Source: Rhodothermales bacterium
GTDB lineage: Bacteria; Bacteroidota; Rhodothermia; Rhodothermales; Bin80
Reading direction: 5' to 3'
Assembly (NCBI GenBank): GCA_958296045.1
Contig: CATQHT010000003.1
Location: 1,065,246-1,129,245, forward strand
Length of the DNA: 64,000 nt
The notes below the pieces were generated by a model. The model had not been told where the DNA came from and made no database searches. It worked only from the letters and a program-made list of their open reading frames with translations. Shown piece by piece: positions 25,063 through 34,921 of the stretch. Position 1 is the stretch's first letter. Every line of letters starts with the position of its first letter. The position numbers and the translations under genes are program-made.

Positions 25063-26625
25063 ATGCCAAAAAAGAGGGTTGCGATGCGTGTCTTGTGGGA
25101 CGTTCTGCGGTTGTCTGCGGAGTCTGATCTGAGCGTACGTGGTATCGGTCGTGCGCTGGGAATATCGCACAGCACGGTACTTGGTTATTTGCGTCGTGCT
25201 AAGGCAGCGGGTGTGCGTTGGCCTTTGCCCGAGGGTATGACGGAGGCCAAGTTGAAGGCTTTGCTTTATGGTCCGCCGGAGAGTGCCAGAGAGACGCGTC
25301 CGTTACCGGACTGATCCGAGGTGCATCGTAAGATACAGCTCAAGGGGTTCACGCGACACCTGATGTGGGAGCGGTATAGGCGGGACCACAGCGATGGTTA
25401 CGGCTACAGCAAGTTCTGCGCTCTTTACTCTGCCTGGAAGAAGGAATTTGGCCAGGTGACGGTTCCGATGGATCATCCTGCGGGTCATACGGCATTCGTG
25501 GACTATGCAGGCATGCGCCTGGAGGCGATAGACCAGCTTACGCGTAAGCGGCGCCGGGTGGAGATCTTTGTTGGCGTGCTGGGATTCTCCAATTATCTCT
25601 ACGTTAAGGCGACGTGGACGCAGCGTCTTGGGGACTGGCTGGGCTCGCATCGTCGCATGTTCGAGTATTTCGGGGCGGTGCCTTCCTATGTGGTCTGTGA
25701 CAATTTGAAGAGTGGCGTGCGCAAGTCCCACCGGTACGATCCGGAGATCAATCCGTCGTATCAGGACCTTGCGATGCACTACAAGACCGTGGTTGTGCCT
25801 ACGCGTCCCGGGAAACCCAGGGACAAGGCTAAGGTCGAGCAAGCCGTGTTGCATGCAGAGAGGCGCATTCTGGCTCCGTTAAGCGATAAGCGTTTCATCG
25901 GTCTAGCGCACGTGAACCGGCACATTCGTGTCCATCTGAAGGAGCTTAACGAGCGGCCTTTTCAGAAGCTGGAAGGCAGTCGTAAGAGCTGGATTGACAC
26001 GTGGGAGCGATCAGCGATGAAGCCCTTGCCAGCGGAGCCGTACGAGCACGCGGAGTGGCGCAAAGCCAAGGTGCACAGAGATGCGCACATCGAGGTGCGC
26101 TGGCACCGTTATAGCGTTCCTTATCGATATGTAGGTCGTTCGGTACAGGTTCGCCTTACAGATACCACCCTTGAGGTATTTATTGACGACAAACGGGTGG
26201 CGACGCACCCGCGTAGCCACCAGAAAGGGGTCACCACCAAGGATGAACACATGCCGGACTCCCAGCGCCAACTGAAGGATATGAGCCGCTTCGTAACCGA
26301 GGCAGAACGTATCGGGCCGGACATACACAAGGTCGTGCAGCAGATCATCGATGCTGAACGGCACCCGTTGATTCGCTACCGCACGCTCATGGGCCTGCTC
26401 CGCTTGGCTCGCATCTACGGTAAGAGCCGCATGGAAAACGCGTGTACGCGGGCAATCGCTATCGGCACCCGCTCGTACAGGAGCATCGCGTCCATCCTGA
26501 AGAATGGACTCGACAAGCATCCGCTGGACTCGGTGTCTCCGCCTCCCATAGACCATGACAACATCCAGGGCCCAAGCTATTACGACACCAAATCGGATTC
26601 TCCTCACCAAACCTCGAAGGACTGA
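25063..26625 (+). pseudogene. istA: istA transposase with in-frame stop
   Basis: From ATG 25063 the frame runs through an N-terminal helix-turn-helix (LSVRGIGRALGISHSTVLGYLRRA) to a TGA at 25312-25314, then continues in the same frame to 26625. The sequence around the stop (LPD-stop-SEVHRKIQL) would be PDWSEVHR with one base change (TGG to TGA). The second part holds the integrase core: FVDYAGMRLE (Asp), CDNLKSGV (Asp) and GKPRDKAKVEQAV (Glu), then the C-terminal Mu-like barrel. Unless TGA is read through, the protein is split and inactive. Confidence 0.88.
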
Positions 26626-27402
26626 TGCTCCTACACCCTACCCTTGACAAGCTCGAGCAGATGCGTCTGCATGGCATGGCGCGCGCTGCGTGATCAGCTT
26701 ACCCAACCGGAAATGGAGCAGCTCCCGTTCATGGACCGCCTGGGCCTATTGGTTGACCACGAGGAGATCGTGCGATACAACAAGCGCCTGCGGTCGCGCC
26801 TACGCCGCGCCCGGTTACGCCAAGAGGCCTCCATGGCCGATCTGGACTATCGTCGCGGTCGCAATCTGGATCGGCTCCTGATGGCATCGCTTTCCACCTG
26901 CGACTGGGTGCGCAAACATCACAATGTGATCATTACCGGACCCACCGGTGTCGGCAAGAGCTTCGTGGCGTGCGCGCTGGCGCATAAAGCCTGCATGGAG
27001 GGGTTCACCGTACGCTACCACCGACTGCATCGTCTTCTGGAAGATCTGCAACTCGCGCACGGGGACGGACGCTTCCTGAAACTGCTGAAGCAGTTGACGC
27101 GCTTCCACCTCCTGGTTCTCGATGACTGGGGGTTGTCACGAATCAATGCGCTGCACCAGCGGGACCTGCTTGAGCTTATCGATGATCGGTATCAGACAGG
27201 ATCCATCGTCGTTACCAGCCAGATGCCTGTGAGTGTGTGGCACGAAGGCATGGAAGACCCAACACTCGCAGATGCCATCCTGGATCGCCTCATTCACAAT
27301 GCACACCACATCGCGCTGAAGGGAGAGTCCATGAGACAACGTCTGCCACAATGGCAGAACCTTCCAGAGAAGACAAGCGTAACTGAAGCCAGACAGCCGT
27401 GA
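26624..27402 (+). pseudogene. istB: istB helper ATPase with 5' frameshift
   Basis: The natural start ATG at 26624 overlaps the istA stop and reads MLLHPTLDKLEQMRLHGMA, but a two-base loss in the CG run near 26686 shifts the frame to a stop at 26692. The rest (ALRDQLTQPEMEQLPF onward) is open in another frame to 27402. That part has Walker A GPTGVGKSFVACAL, Walker B LLVLDDWG and VVTSQMP (sensor I), typical of the AAA+ transposition helper. A shortened product from 26644 lacking the first helices is possible. Confidence 0.87.
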
Positions 27403-27507
27403 AAATGGTACCCAGAACAGTTACGATGCTGAACCACCCAGCGCGGACTCAGCGCGGCGGATCAGGTGGTCGATTAACCGTGGAACGAGTGGTTTTTTTC
27501 GTGGAAT

Positions 27508-27616
27508 ATGCACGCGTTAGCGCACACGGCTCCTCCCGCAAGTCACGCTGTCGCGCATGACGTTAGGAAGTGGGGATACCCACCTCCAGCCGTAAGCGGT
27601 ACACCTGCGCCCCGAC
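27508..27616 (-). mobile_element. Group II intron 3' remnant
   Basis: About 105 nt match the 3' part of intron A (1389-1500) on the same strand: CGCTTACGGCTGGAGGTGGG, a CATGCGCG hairpin and domain V beginning GAGCCGTGTGCGCTAACGCG. The match stops inside the 3' strand of domain V, exactly where the IS21 right end begins, so the catalytic hairpin is incomplete. Confidence 0.75.
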
Positions 27617-27882
27617 TGTGGCTCTGACCCAACTTCGTCACTGGTAGTGACATGAAAAGCCAGATCTCACATGCTCCCATGGGGGGTGCGGTTGTTTGGG
27701 TGCTATGAAACCGTGGTATTTACCGGAGCGGTCGGTCGTGATTTGGGGTGGTTGCCCTGTTTTGCATGTCCTTCGTCATATTGAGCCACCGTCATTGGGC
27801 CTCGTCGGTCCGAATCAGACACAGCTCACGCTGCTCATTCTGAAGTGCATAGGGGTGCCAGGCATGAGGAGCGTCACAAGAT
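27617..27882. other. Non-coding flank of the IS1634-type gene
   Basis: I see no gene and no clear inverted repeat here. It probably contains the left end of the IS1634-type element. Confidence 0.4.
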
Positions 27883-29673
27883 TCATGGGTCAGGAGGATT
27901 TTCCAGATCGTACGGCTTATCGGAATATTCCTCCTTGGTTCTTGTCGCAGCGGGATTATAGCTCATGCCCAGACACTGGGTGATCCGCTGCATAAATGGC
28001 GTCAACTTCTGATCCACTCTCAGGACGAGATAACAGTGCCTACTCTTTGGTAACACAGTGGTAATTCGATGAATCTGGTTGAGCCTGAATCGGAGCGTAT
28101 CCCAGCTTTCATCGATGAGGTTGGCCTTGAGTATTGTGCGAATCAAATGGGAGACATGGTAGGCCAGAACGGTAATGAATAGATGCCCTTCAATCCGTTC
28201 ATCGTTGCTGTGATAGATGGGCCGTAACCCGACATCGGACTTTATGACTCGGAACGTGGCCTCAATCTCCGTGAGCCGCCAGTAGGTGCGCGCAATCTTT
28301 TTGGTAGACCAGGTGGTATGGCTGGTGCTCAGCACATACCCTCCGGCGGCCTGGGTGCTTTTCTGGTGGGAGATACGCGCGCTAAACGTGACCGACTCGG
28401 CAAGTTGCGTCCCCTCCTTTTGCTTCACTTCAACCTCATACAGGTGGGCCACCGATCTGTATTTCTCCTGCAGACGACCGACCTTACGTCCCACTTTCTC
28501 GATATTTTTCAGGCGTCTGGGGAGGGGCAGTCCCTCATTCATGTATTCCAGCGCAGTTTCAAACTGATGGCATTGCGTCTGTTGGTCCTGCTCTTCAGTG
28601 GCATTCCGGGCTTCGCTGCGTACATAGACGCGTGACGCTCCCTCCTCTTCGGATAACTTCCAAGCCTGGACTTTCACCTCATTGGCGGTGAGAAACTGGT
28701 GATCTGGTGCCTCGGTAGGCATCAGATGCGCCCTTGTTCGGTCCACACAAATCCAGTAAAGGTTGTTTTCCTTCAAGTACGCCAGACTCGCCTCGGTGGC
28801 TATACCGGCATCCATGAGAACGGTGGGCGTCGCTCCGTTCAGGTTCTCAATGGCCTTTTGGAGCGTAGCCGACTCACTCGCCAGGCCAGGTAGCATCTCC
28901 ACACTGCGCGGAAATCCCGAGCCATCGAGCGTCAGCGCCAGCGTGACCATGGGACAATCGGTCCGCTCTTCCTTGCTGAGCCCACGACGAAGGAGCTCCC
29001 CTATCTGCCAACCATGATAAAACACATTGGTCAGGTCATACAAGGTGTTCGTCTCGTCAATATGCACCAACGTCTTGGTGTTTCTAAAGAGTCGGTTGGT
29101 AATCTCATGCCGGTGCCTATACAACCGGTCTGAGCATCGGTACAGCATGCTCAGACTTGGCGCCTGAATGTTTAGCAACTCCAGGATACTGGAGGCCTGC
29201 GTCATCCACTTATGGGTGTGTCGTTCACTGCCGGGCGAGAGCATGCGTCCGACGATTAGCGCACAGGCGCGTTTGATATGGTTTTCCGAGAAGTTGAGTT
29301 CACGCAAGAGTTCTTCCATGCCCACCAGTTCGAGCGCTTGCAGCGCTAGGCACTCACCTCCGACAGTCTTGGCGTCAGGGTTGTGGACCTTGTCTGTGAG
29401 AATGGTGTCGCGATCATTCGGGTCTTTTACATTGATGTCAAAGCCTTTGTCCAGGAGTCTTTTGACGATATCATCGACCGTGTTCTGAAAGTGTTCATCG
29501 CCTTCCTTGAAGGGGGTGCAGGATTGTCCTTTCAGTCGGGCGACGACCTGTTTAGCGAGTTCGGGCCAGTCGGACTTGGGCATACTGAAATCCCGTCCGA
29601 GGTTGAGTAGGGTACGGTGGGTGGATTGTCCTTCGACGCGTACGGATTGAAGGAGCGCGAATGAGGTTCGCAC
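27883..29673 (-). CDS. IS1634-family transposase
   Basis: This 596-residue transposase reads from a GTG at 29673. Similarity to family N-termini (IFVRASKYRRKNGQ) extends 14 codons upstream to an ATC at 29715, so the original ATG start may have mutated. Later blocks agree with IS1634: TLVHIDETNTLYDLTN with the first Asp, GATPTVLMDAGIATEASL with the second Asp, YWRLTEIEATFRVIKSD with the Glu, and the HLFITVLAYHVSHLI helix. The protein length suits the family. I could not define the terminal repeats. Confidence 0.88.
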   Translation of the reverse strand: MRTSFALLQSVRVEGQSTHRTLLNLGRDFSMPKSDWPELAKQVVARLKGQSCTPFKEGDEHFQNTVDDIVKRLLDKGFDINVKDPNDRDTILTDKVHNPDAKTVGGECLALQALELVGMEELLRELNFSENHIKRACALIVGRMLSPGSERHTHKWMTQASSILELLNIQAPSLSMLYRCSDRLYRHRHEITNRLFRNTKTLVHIDETNTLYDLTNVFYHGWQIGELLRRGLSKEERTDCPMVTLALTLDGSGFPRSVEMLPGLASESATLQKAIENLNGATPTVLMDAGIATEASLAYLKENNLYWICVDRTRAHLMPTEAPDHQFLTANEVKVQAWKLSEEEGASRVYVRSEARNATEEQDQQTQCHQFETALEYMNEGLPLPRRLKNIEKVGRKVGRLQEKYRSVAHLYEVEVKQKEGTQLAESVTFSARISHQKSTQAAGGYVLSTSHTTWSTKKIARTYWRLTEIEATFRVIKSDVGLRPIYHSNDERIEGHLFITVLAYHVSHLIRTILKANLIDESWDTLRFRLNQIHRITTVLPKSRHCYLVLRVDQKLTPFMQRITQCLGMSYNPAATRTKEEYSDKPYDLENPPDP

Positions 29674-29941
29674 CTGGCCGTTTTTGCGGCGGTATTTAGA
29701 GGCTCGTACGAAGATGGCTCTGCGCGTCTGGTGTGTGCATGTGTAACGGTAGCGTTGGCGGCGGGTTCTCGTCGCACAATGCTTCGCACTAAGACGACAT
29801 TGACGGCAAAATAGCCCACATCCGACCCAAAAACGACAGAAAACGGCGCTGACATCGGCTTCCCAGAGGAAAACAAGAAGTAATTGACCCGAAGTCGAGA
29901 AATTGTAAATCCGAGTGATAAAGATGGGTTAAGTACTAAAA

Positions 29942-30306
29942 GTGCCGCACTTCTTGGTGGCACATAGGGCTCCCCAGACGGAAACGAAGGGCGTGCGGTA
30001 CACGCCCGTACGTGCAGACGAGCGCAAACGCATCAAGTGGCAGCACAGGATGGCTCGCGTTCAGGAACACAGCAAGACCAGACACAAGGCCAAGGCAGCT
30101 GCATGCAGGGAATCCTTCGGAATCGTTCCGCGCCGCAAGGCAACGGTGCACAACATCACAGTGGGCATCGTTCAGGAGAGCAGCAACGTGGCGTGCGAAG
30201 ACGTGCAGGTTGCCATCCTGACTCGCAAGGGGACGCTCACAAGCGTGTTCAGGACCACGCCACGCTGGACCTGGCCATCAGGCTGGTGAATATGCCGAAT
30301 CCCTAG
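29942..30306 (+). pseudogene. TnpB-like (IS200/IS605 OrfB) relic
   Basis: A 115-codon frame reads QHRMARVQEHSKTRHKAKA, then RKATVHNITVGIVQESSNV and ACEDVQVAILTRKGT. This order resembles the TnpB bridge-helix/RuvC region, with the H-x-(I/L)-x...ED-(L/V)-x-V block holding the RuvC-II Glu. The N- and C-terminal parts, the zinc finger and any frame continuity are missing, and similarity moves to another frame after 30260 (DHATLDLAIRL). Treat it as a decayed fragment; a chance ORF cannot be excluded. Confidence 0.45.
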
Positions 30307-30405
30307 TGGTGCTCAGACAGCGCACCAAACCCAGCTATAGTGCAGAGTCATGTGCGTAAGCGTCAACTTTCGTATATAGGTCCCCAACTTACAGTTACGA
30401 GTCCC

Positions 30406-31311
30406 ATGCAGACATTTCGACTTGGTTCATGGCTGTGCCCGGCGCAGCCGGGCCCTCGCCGGGCTTGGGCGGCAACCATAGTGATGCTCCTTATGGCGCT
30501 TGGCGCAGATGTGTCCCACGCGCAGGAGGAGCCGACACGGGCAATTACGCATGTTGCGGGCGACCTCTACCGGTTCCAGAACGGCGTCCACTATTCGGTG
30601 CTTCTGGTTACCGAGGCAGGCATACTGGCAACAGACCCTATCAATGCTGCAGCCGCTAGTTGGCTTAAGGAAGCTGTTGCTGAGCAGTTCGGGCAGCCGA
30701 TTCGCTATGTGGTGTACAGCCATGACCATGTTGACCACATCAGCGGAGGTGAGGTGTTTGATGAGGATGCCATCATCGTGGCCCATGAGCAGGCCAAGGC
30801 GGACATCATCGGTGAAGAGCGGCCTACCGCGGTTCCAGAGATCACCTTCAGCGACAGGATGACGATAGAGCTCGGCGGCAAACAGGTGGACCTCATCTAT
30901 GTTGGGCTCGGCCACTCGGACAACTCTGTTGTGATGCACTTTGTTGACGAGCGTGCGCTCTTCGCCGTGGACTTTATCCCGATTCAGTCACTGCCATACC
31001 GGGATCTTGCTGACGCATACTTTCCCGAATGGATCGAATCGATTCGGATTGTGGAAGCGCTGGACTTTGACATCCTGGTGCCAGCCCACGGTCCGATCGG
31101 CACAAAAGCCGACGCCACCGATCACCGCAGGTACCTGGAGGCGCTGTTTGATGCCGTGCTAAGCGCAGCGCGGGCGGGACAGACGCTAGAAGAGATGCAA
31201 GCATCCATCACGCTGGACGAATTCAGTTACCTGGACCAGTTTGAAGCCTGGCTTCCGCTCAATATTGAAGGCATGCACCGCCAGGTAAGCCTTCACCGGC
31301 GCGGCAACTGA
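30406..31311 (+). CDS. Exported metallo-beta-lactamase-fold hydrolase
   Basis: This 301-residue protein starts at ATG 30406 and has a signal peptide (ATIVMLLMALGADVSHA-QEE). The MBL core has the zinc motif SHDHVDH (HxHxDH), then VGLGHSDNSVV with the third His, the Asp in FAVDFIPIQSLP and the final His in LVPAHGPIG. It should be a periplasmic Zn hydrolase; the substrate is unknown, and the spacing is that of general MBL enzymes and not of a specific beta-lactamase class. It is isolated between mobile-element debris and the deoxyhexose operon, which runs the other way. Confidence 0.9.
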   Translation: MQTFRLGSWLCPAQPGPRRAWAATIVMLLMALGADVSHAQEEPTRAITHVAGDLYRFQNGVHYSVLLVTEAGILATDPINAAAASWLKEAVAEQFGQPIRYVVYSHDHVDHISGGEVFDEDAIIVAHEQAKADIIGEERPTAVPEITFSDRMTIELGGKQVDLIYVGLGHSDNSVVMHFVDERALFAVDFIPIQSLPYRDLADAYFPEWIESIRIVEALDFDILVPAHGPIGTKADATDHRRYLEALFDAVLSAARAGQTLEEMQASITLDEFSYLDQFEAWLPLNIEGMHRQVSLHRRGN

Positions 31312-31403
31312 GGCCGCAGCGCCATCGTTCCGATTGGGCGGCATGCCTCAGCGCAGTCCGCTTTATTTTCCTCAACCAGCGCGCCCTTTCATATGCGGGC
31401 TCC

Positions 31404-33581
31404 TTAGCGTAGGAAGGCCCCTCGCAGTCCGCCGTCGACGGTGAGCACCTGCCCAGTCGTCCTGCTAAGCCGCTCCCCCAACAACAGAAAGATCGCTTCG
31501 GTCTGGTCCGCTACCCGGACCACGGAGCCGGTGAGGTTGCGACTGGAATAATAGGCCGCCAGGCGGTCGCGCAGCATAGGCGTACCCTCATCCGATGCGA
31601 ATGGCACTCCATAGCGCATCAACGACGCAATGATGCGCTCCCGCGGAAACATGGCACTACCCTCGAGCACCGTAGCTGGCGCTACCGCATTAACGCGAAC
31701 GGTCGGTGCCAACTTGCAAGCCAGCTCCCGGACCAGGTGATTGGCGGCCGCCTTGCCCGCATCGTAAGCAATGCTGCCACTCTTGGGCACCACCGCATTA
31801 ACACTTGTGGCTAGTACCAGGCTGCCGCTGAGCCCCTGCGCCTCCCAGATCGCCGCCGCCACGTCCGCTACTAGGTACGGCCCCTTCACGTTGACCGCGT
31901 ACATCCGGTCGAAAGCCTCATCCGATACGGTACCTTCGGCATCTGGCGTCACGAAAAGCCCTGCGGTGATCACCACATGGTCAAGCCCTCCGTAGGCCAT
32001 CAACGTCTGGCGCAGCGCAGCTGCAATAGACGCACGACACGTGATGTCGCATGAGAGTCCGATAACATTGCCGCAGCCCGACAGGCCCGTACCTGCCACG
32101 CCGATGCCCATACCGATCTTCGCCTGCGCCTCTGCCACGGTCGCCTTGAGCGCACTGGCATCTGTATCGAATCCGGCAACCACCGTGCCTTCCGGGAGAA
32201 GGCGACCAAGCGTCGCCCGACCGATCCCACTGCCCGCGCCGAATACTGCCGTGATGCGGCGAGATAGCTCCAATTCTGGGGGCATCCTCTGTAGCTTGGC
32301 CTCCTCCAACTGCCAGTATTCGATGTCGAATGCCTCCTGGCGGGGCAACGCCACGTACGTGGATACCGCCTCCGCGCCGCGCATCACCTCGATGGCCGCC
32401 CGGTAGAATTCGGCCGTCACACGGCTCTCGCTCTTGGACTTGCCCCATGCGATCATGCCGAGGCCGGGAACCAGGATCACGGTCGGCAGCGCCGGCCGCA
32501 TCGGCGGAGAGTCTTGGCGCCGATGCGCGCGATAGTAGGCCGCATAATCCTCCCGATACCCCTGAATACCACGGTTCAGCTGCTGCTTCAGATCGTCCAG
32601 CGTGCCTCGGGCCAGGTCACAAGGCACATACAGGGGCTTGATGCGGGTGCGAAGAAAATGGTCTGGGCAGGAAGTGCCAAGCTCTGCCAGCCGCGGCGCA
32701 TCTCTGCTGCTAGCAAATTCCTGCACCGTTTCGGACGTGTCGATGGTAGCGATGAGGCGACCGCTTCCGCTCAAGCGGCCACGAAGCCATGGCAACAAAG
32801 CCGCCAGCGTATCCAGGCGCGTTTTTTCTGGGATCGACTTATGCCGTACTCCCCCAAAGGCGGAGGAACAGGCGCCGCGGTCAGCAAGAAACTTAGCAGC
32901 CTTCTCAATGAGCCGCAAGCCCAGGAGGTAGCATTCTTTGTCATCGTCGGCCCAGTTGATAAGCCCGTGCCCTCCCAGAATAGCGCCGCGAGCGTTTGGA
33001 CGGGTCCGGCAGAGTTCTTCGAGGGCCAAGCCAAGCTCAAAGCCGGGACGCTGCCAATCCACCCACGCGACTTCGTCGCCGAAGATTTCGCGCGTGAGCG
33101 CCGGCCCATCAGAGGCGGTAGCCGGCGCGACGCACGCTACCGGATGGGAATGATCCACATGTCTGAAGGGCACAAACGCATGCAACGGCGTGTCAATGGA
33201 CGGCGCGCGCGCGTTGAGGTTGTACGTGCAGTGCGCATATAACCCCACCATACGATCCTCGGCAGCGGTCTTCGGACCCCGCGGCGCCATCGTCGCATAC
33301 AGCTCCTTGAGCCCCTCGAGCTTGTCCATATACAGCGAAGCGAAATGCTCGCGGCCAGCCGTTCGAAGATCGCCTCCAGACCCCTTCACCCAGAGCACCG
33401 CTCGGGACGCTCCCGTGAGCGGGTCCTGCTCCACAGACTTCGTCGAAGTGTTGCCCCCGCCAGTATTGGTGATGCGCCAGTCGCGGCCCAACAGGTTGGA
33501 ACGGTACACTAGGCGGCCCAACGTATCCAAGCGCTCTGCATGCGAATCGTCCCAGCAGCTTTCCCAATAGTGCTTCATCAT
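31404..33581 (-). CDS. Bifunctional class II aldolase / short-chain dehydrogenase (rhamnulose-1-P type)
   Basis: This is a fusion of about 725 residues, start MMKHYWESC at 33581 (the GTG at 33596 is less likely). Residues 1-430 are a class II aldolase: RDWRITNTGGGNTSTK, LWVKGSGGDLRT and ILGGHGLINW with metal-binding histidines. Residues 440-725 are a short-chain dehydrogenase with AVFGAGSGIGRATLGRLL and the YDAGKAAANH catalytic Tyr/Lys. In known cases such fusions cleave rhamnulose (or fuculose) 1-phosphate and oxidise the lactaldehyde to lactate. It is the last gene of the operon with FucP, a second aldolase and an isomerase. Confidence 0.93.
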   Translation of the reverse strand: MMKHYWESCWDDSHAERLDTLGRLVYRSNLLGRDWRITNTGGGNTSTKSVEQDPLTGASRAVLWVKGSGGDLRTAGREHFASLYMDKLEGLKELYATMAPRGPKTAAEDRMVGLYAHCTYNLNARAPSIDTPLHAFVPFRHVDHSHPVACVAPATASDGPALTREIFGDEVAWVDWQRPGFELGLALEELCRTRPNARGAILGGHGLINWADDDKECYLLGLRLIEKAAKFLADRGACSSAFGGVRHKSIPEKTRLDTLAALLPWLRGRLSGSGRLIATIDTSETVQEFASSRDAPRLAELGTSCPDHFLRTRIKPLYVPCDLARGTLDDLKQQLNRGIQGYREDYAAYYRAHRRQDSPPMRPALPTVILVPGLGMIAWGKSKSESRVTAEFYRAAIEVMRGAEAVSTYVALPRQEAFDIEYWQLEEAKLQRMPPELELSRRITAVFGAGSGIGRATLGRLLPEGTVVAGFDTDASALKATVAEAQAKIGMGIGVAGTGLSGCGNVIGLSCDITCRASIAAALRQTLMAYGGLDHVVITAGLFVTPDAEGTVSDEAFDRMYAVNVKGPYLVADVAAAIWEAQGLSGSLVLATSVNAVVPKSGSIAYDAGKAAANHLVRELACKLAPTVRVNAVAPATVLEGSAMFPRERIIASLMRYGVPFASDEGTPMLRDRLAAYYSSRNLTGSVVRVADQTEAIFLLLGERLSRTTGQVLTVDGGLRGAFLR

Positions 33582-33607
33582 ATCAGTGTATTGCACTTGT
33601 CCGTTGC

Positions 33608-34894
33608 CTATGCGGATGCCTTAAGTGCTGCAGTCGAGCGGTAGCCTCTCATTCCGTACAGCAGAATCACCACGAAACAGGCCAAAGGCACCAGGTAGGC
33701 CAGATGTATGCCGAAGAGGTCGGAGACGCGACCCTGAATGGCAGTAATAACAGCGCCTCCCAAGATCGCCATGATCAGCCCTGAGGCACCGATCTTGGTG
33801 TCTTCCCCTAGACCCTCTACCGCTAACCCATAAATGGTCGGAAACATGAGCGACATGCATCCAGAGATGCCTACGAGCGCACAGACGCCCACAACTCCGC
33901 CCACCAGCGCTACCACCAGGCTGAGTGCGATGGCCAAGGCCGCTGTAATCCACAACAAATCTTGAGGCCGAAAGAACCGCATCAGGTACGTGAACGCGAA
34001 GCGCGACGCGGAAAACAGCAGGATGGAAGCCAGATACCACGTGGCCGCGTCAGCTTCGCTCCCACCCAGATCGTGCATCACATACCGTATGGTAAATGAC
34101 CACACGCCGATCTGTGCACCCACATAGAAAAACTGGGCCACCACGCCGAGCCCATAGTGCCGGCGGCGCAGCAGCCGGCGAAGAGTGGACAATAGACGTA
34201 GAGACTTGTCCTGCTCCGTTCCTTGCGGAAAACGCGTCACAGCAAACAGTATCCATACGCTCACGATGATGACCGCGACTGTCACGTACGGGCCCATCAC
34301 CGCCGACAACTCCGCCTGCTGTATCGCCTCAAGCTGCGCACGGTCCATCGCAGCACGCTCTTGCCCGCCCGCTTCGTTGAGGTTGGAAAGGATAAAGAAC
34401 TTCCCAAGCAGCACGCCGGTAATTGATCCGATCGGGTTGAATGACTGTGCTAGGTTCAGACGACGTGTCGACGTCGCCGCCGGTCCCATAACGATGGCGT
34501 AAGGGTTGGCGCTGGTTTCAAGTATGGACAGCCCTCCAGCCAAGATGAACAGGGCCACCAAAAAGTGGCCATATACCATGGTGCGGCTTGCTGGATAGAA
34601 CAGCAGCGCACCAAGCGCAAAGAGCCCCAGCCCCAGCATCACGCCCGACTTGTACGTAAAGCGCCGTATGTACATGGCTGCTGGCAGCGCCAGGCAAAAG
34701 TACGACCCGTAGAAGGCGATCTGAATCCACGACGTCTGAAAGTCCGACATGCTCATGATCTTCTTGAAAGAAGCCAGTAGCGTGTCGGTCATGTTGTTCG
34801 CCAGCCCCCACAGCGCAAAGAGGCTGCAGAGCAGCACAAAGGGGATAAGGTACTGGCGCGGGACGATGGAATAGCGCCCGGAATCAGCAGTCAT
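33608..34894 (-). CDS. fucP: L-fucose:H+ symporter-type permease
   Basis: This 428-residue MFS permease has twelve predicted helices and the FucP opening QYLIPFVLLCSLFALWGLANNMTDTLLASFK. It also shows LSILETSANPY and the RLNLAQSFNPIGSITG block, characteristic of the FucP/GluP branch. A Shine-Dalgarno GGGAGA precedes ATG 34894. It lies between the class II aldolase and the fusion enzyme, so it likely imports L-fucose, L-rhamnose or a related deoxyhexose across the inner membrane. Confidence 0.92.
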   Translation of the reverse strand: MTADSGRYSIVPRQYLIPFVLLCSLFALWGLANNMTDTLLASFKKIMSMSDFQTSWIQIAFYGSYFCLALPAAMYIRRFTYKSGVMLGLGLFALGALLFYPASRTMVYGHFLVALFILAGGLSILETSANPYAIVMGPAATSTRRLNLAQSFNPIGSITGVLLGKFFILSNLNEAGGQERAAMDRAQLEAIQQAELSAVMGPYVTVAVIIVSVWILFAVTRFPQGTEQDKSLRLLSTLRRLLRRRHYGLGVVAQFFYVGAQIGVWSFTIRYVMHDLGGSEADAATWYLASILLFSASRFAFTYLMRFFRPQDLLWITAALAIALSLVVALVGGVVGVCALVGISGCMSLMFPTIYGLAVEGLGEDTKIGASGLIMAILGGAVITAIQGRVSDLFGIHLAYLVPLACFVVILLYGMRGYRSTAALKASA

Positions 34895-34921
34895 ACCTGT
34901 CTCCCTTGATGTTGAGTCGGC

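Larger units (their letters stand above)
24792..27512 (+). mobile_element. IS21-family element, degenerate
   Basis: The left end starts TGCGTATTCCGC and the right end, inverted, starts TGCATATTCCAC. Inside the left end about four copies of an AATCGACCA...TTCCACGG unit (24807-24893) and inside the right end about two copies (27465-27510) are arranged like the multiple transposase-binding repeats of IS21. istA and istB lie between and both are broken. The outer flanks differ (receptor gene on the left, group II intron remnant on the right) with no matching target duplication, so the element has been at a recombination breakpoint. Confidence 0.85.
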
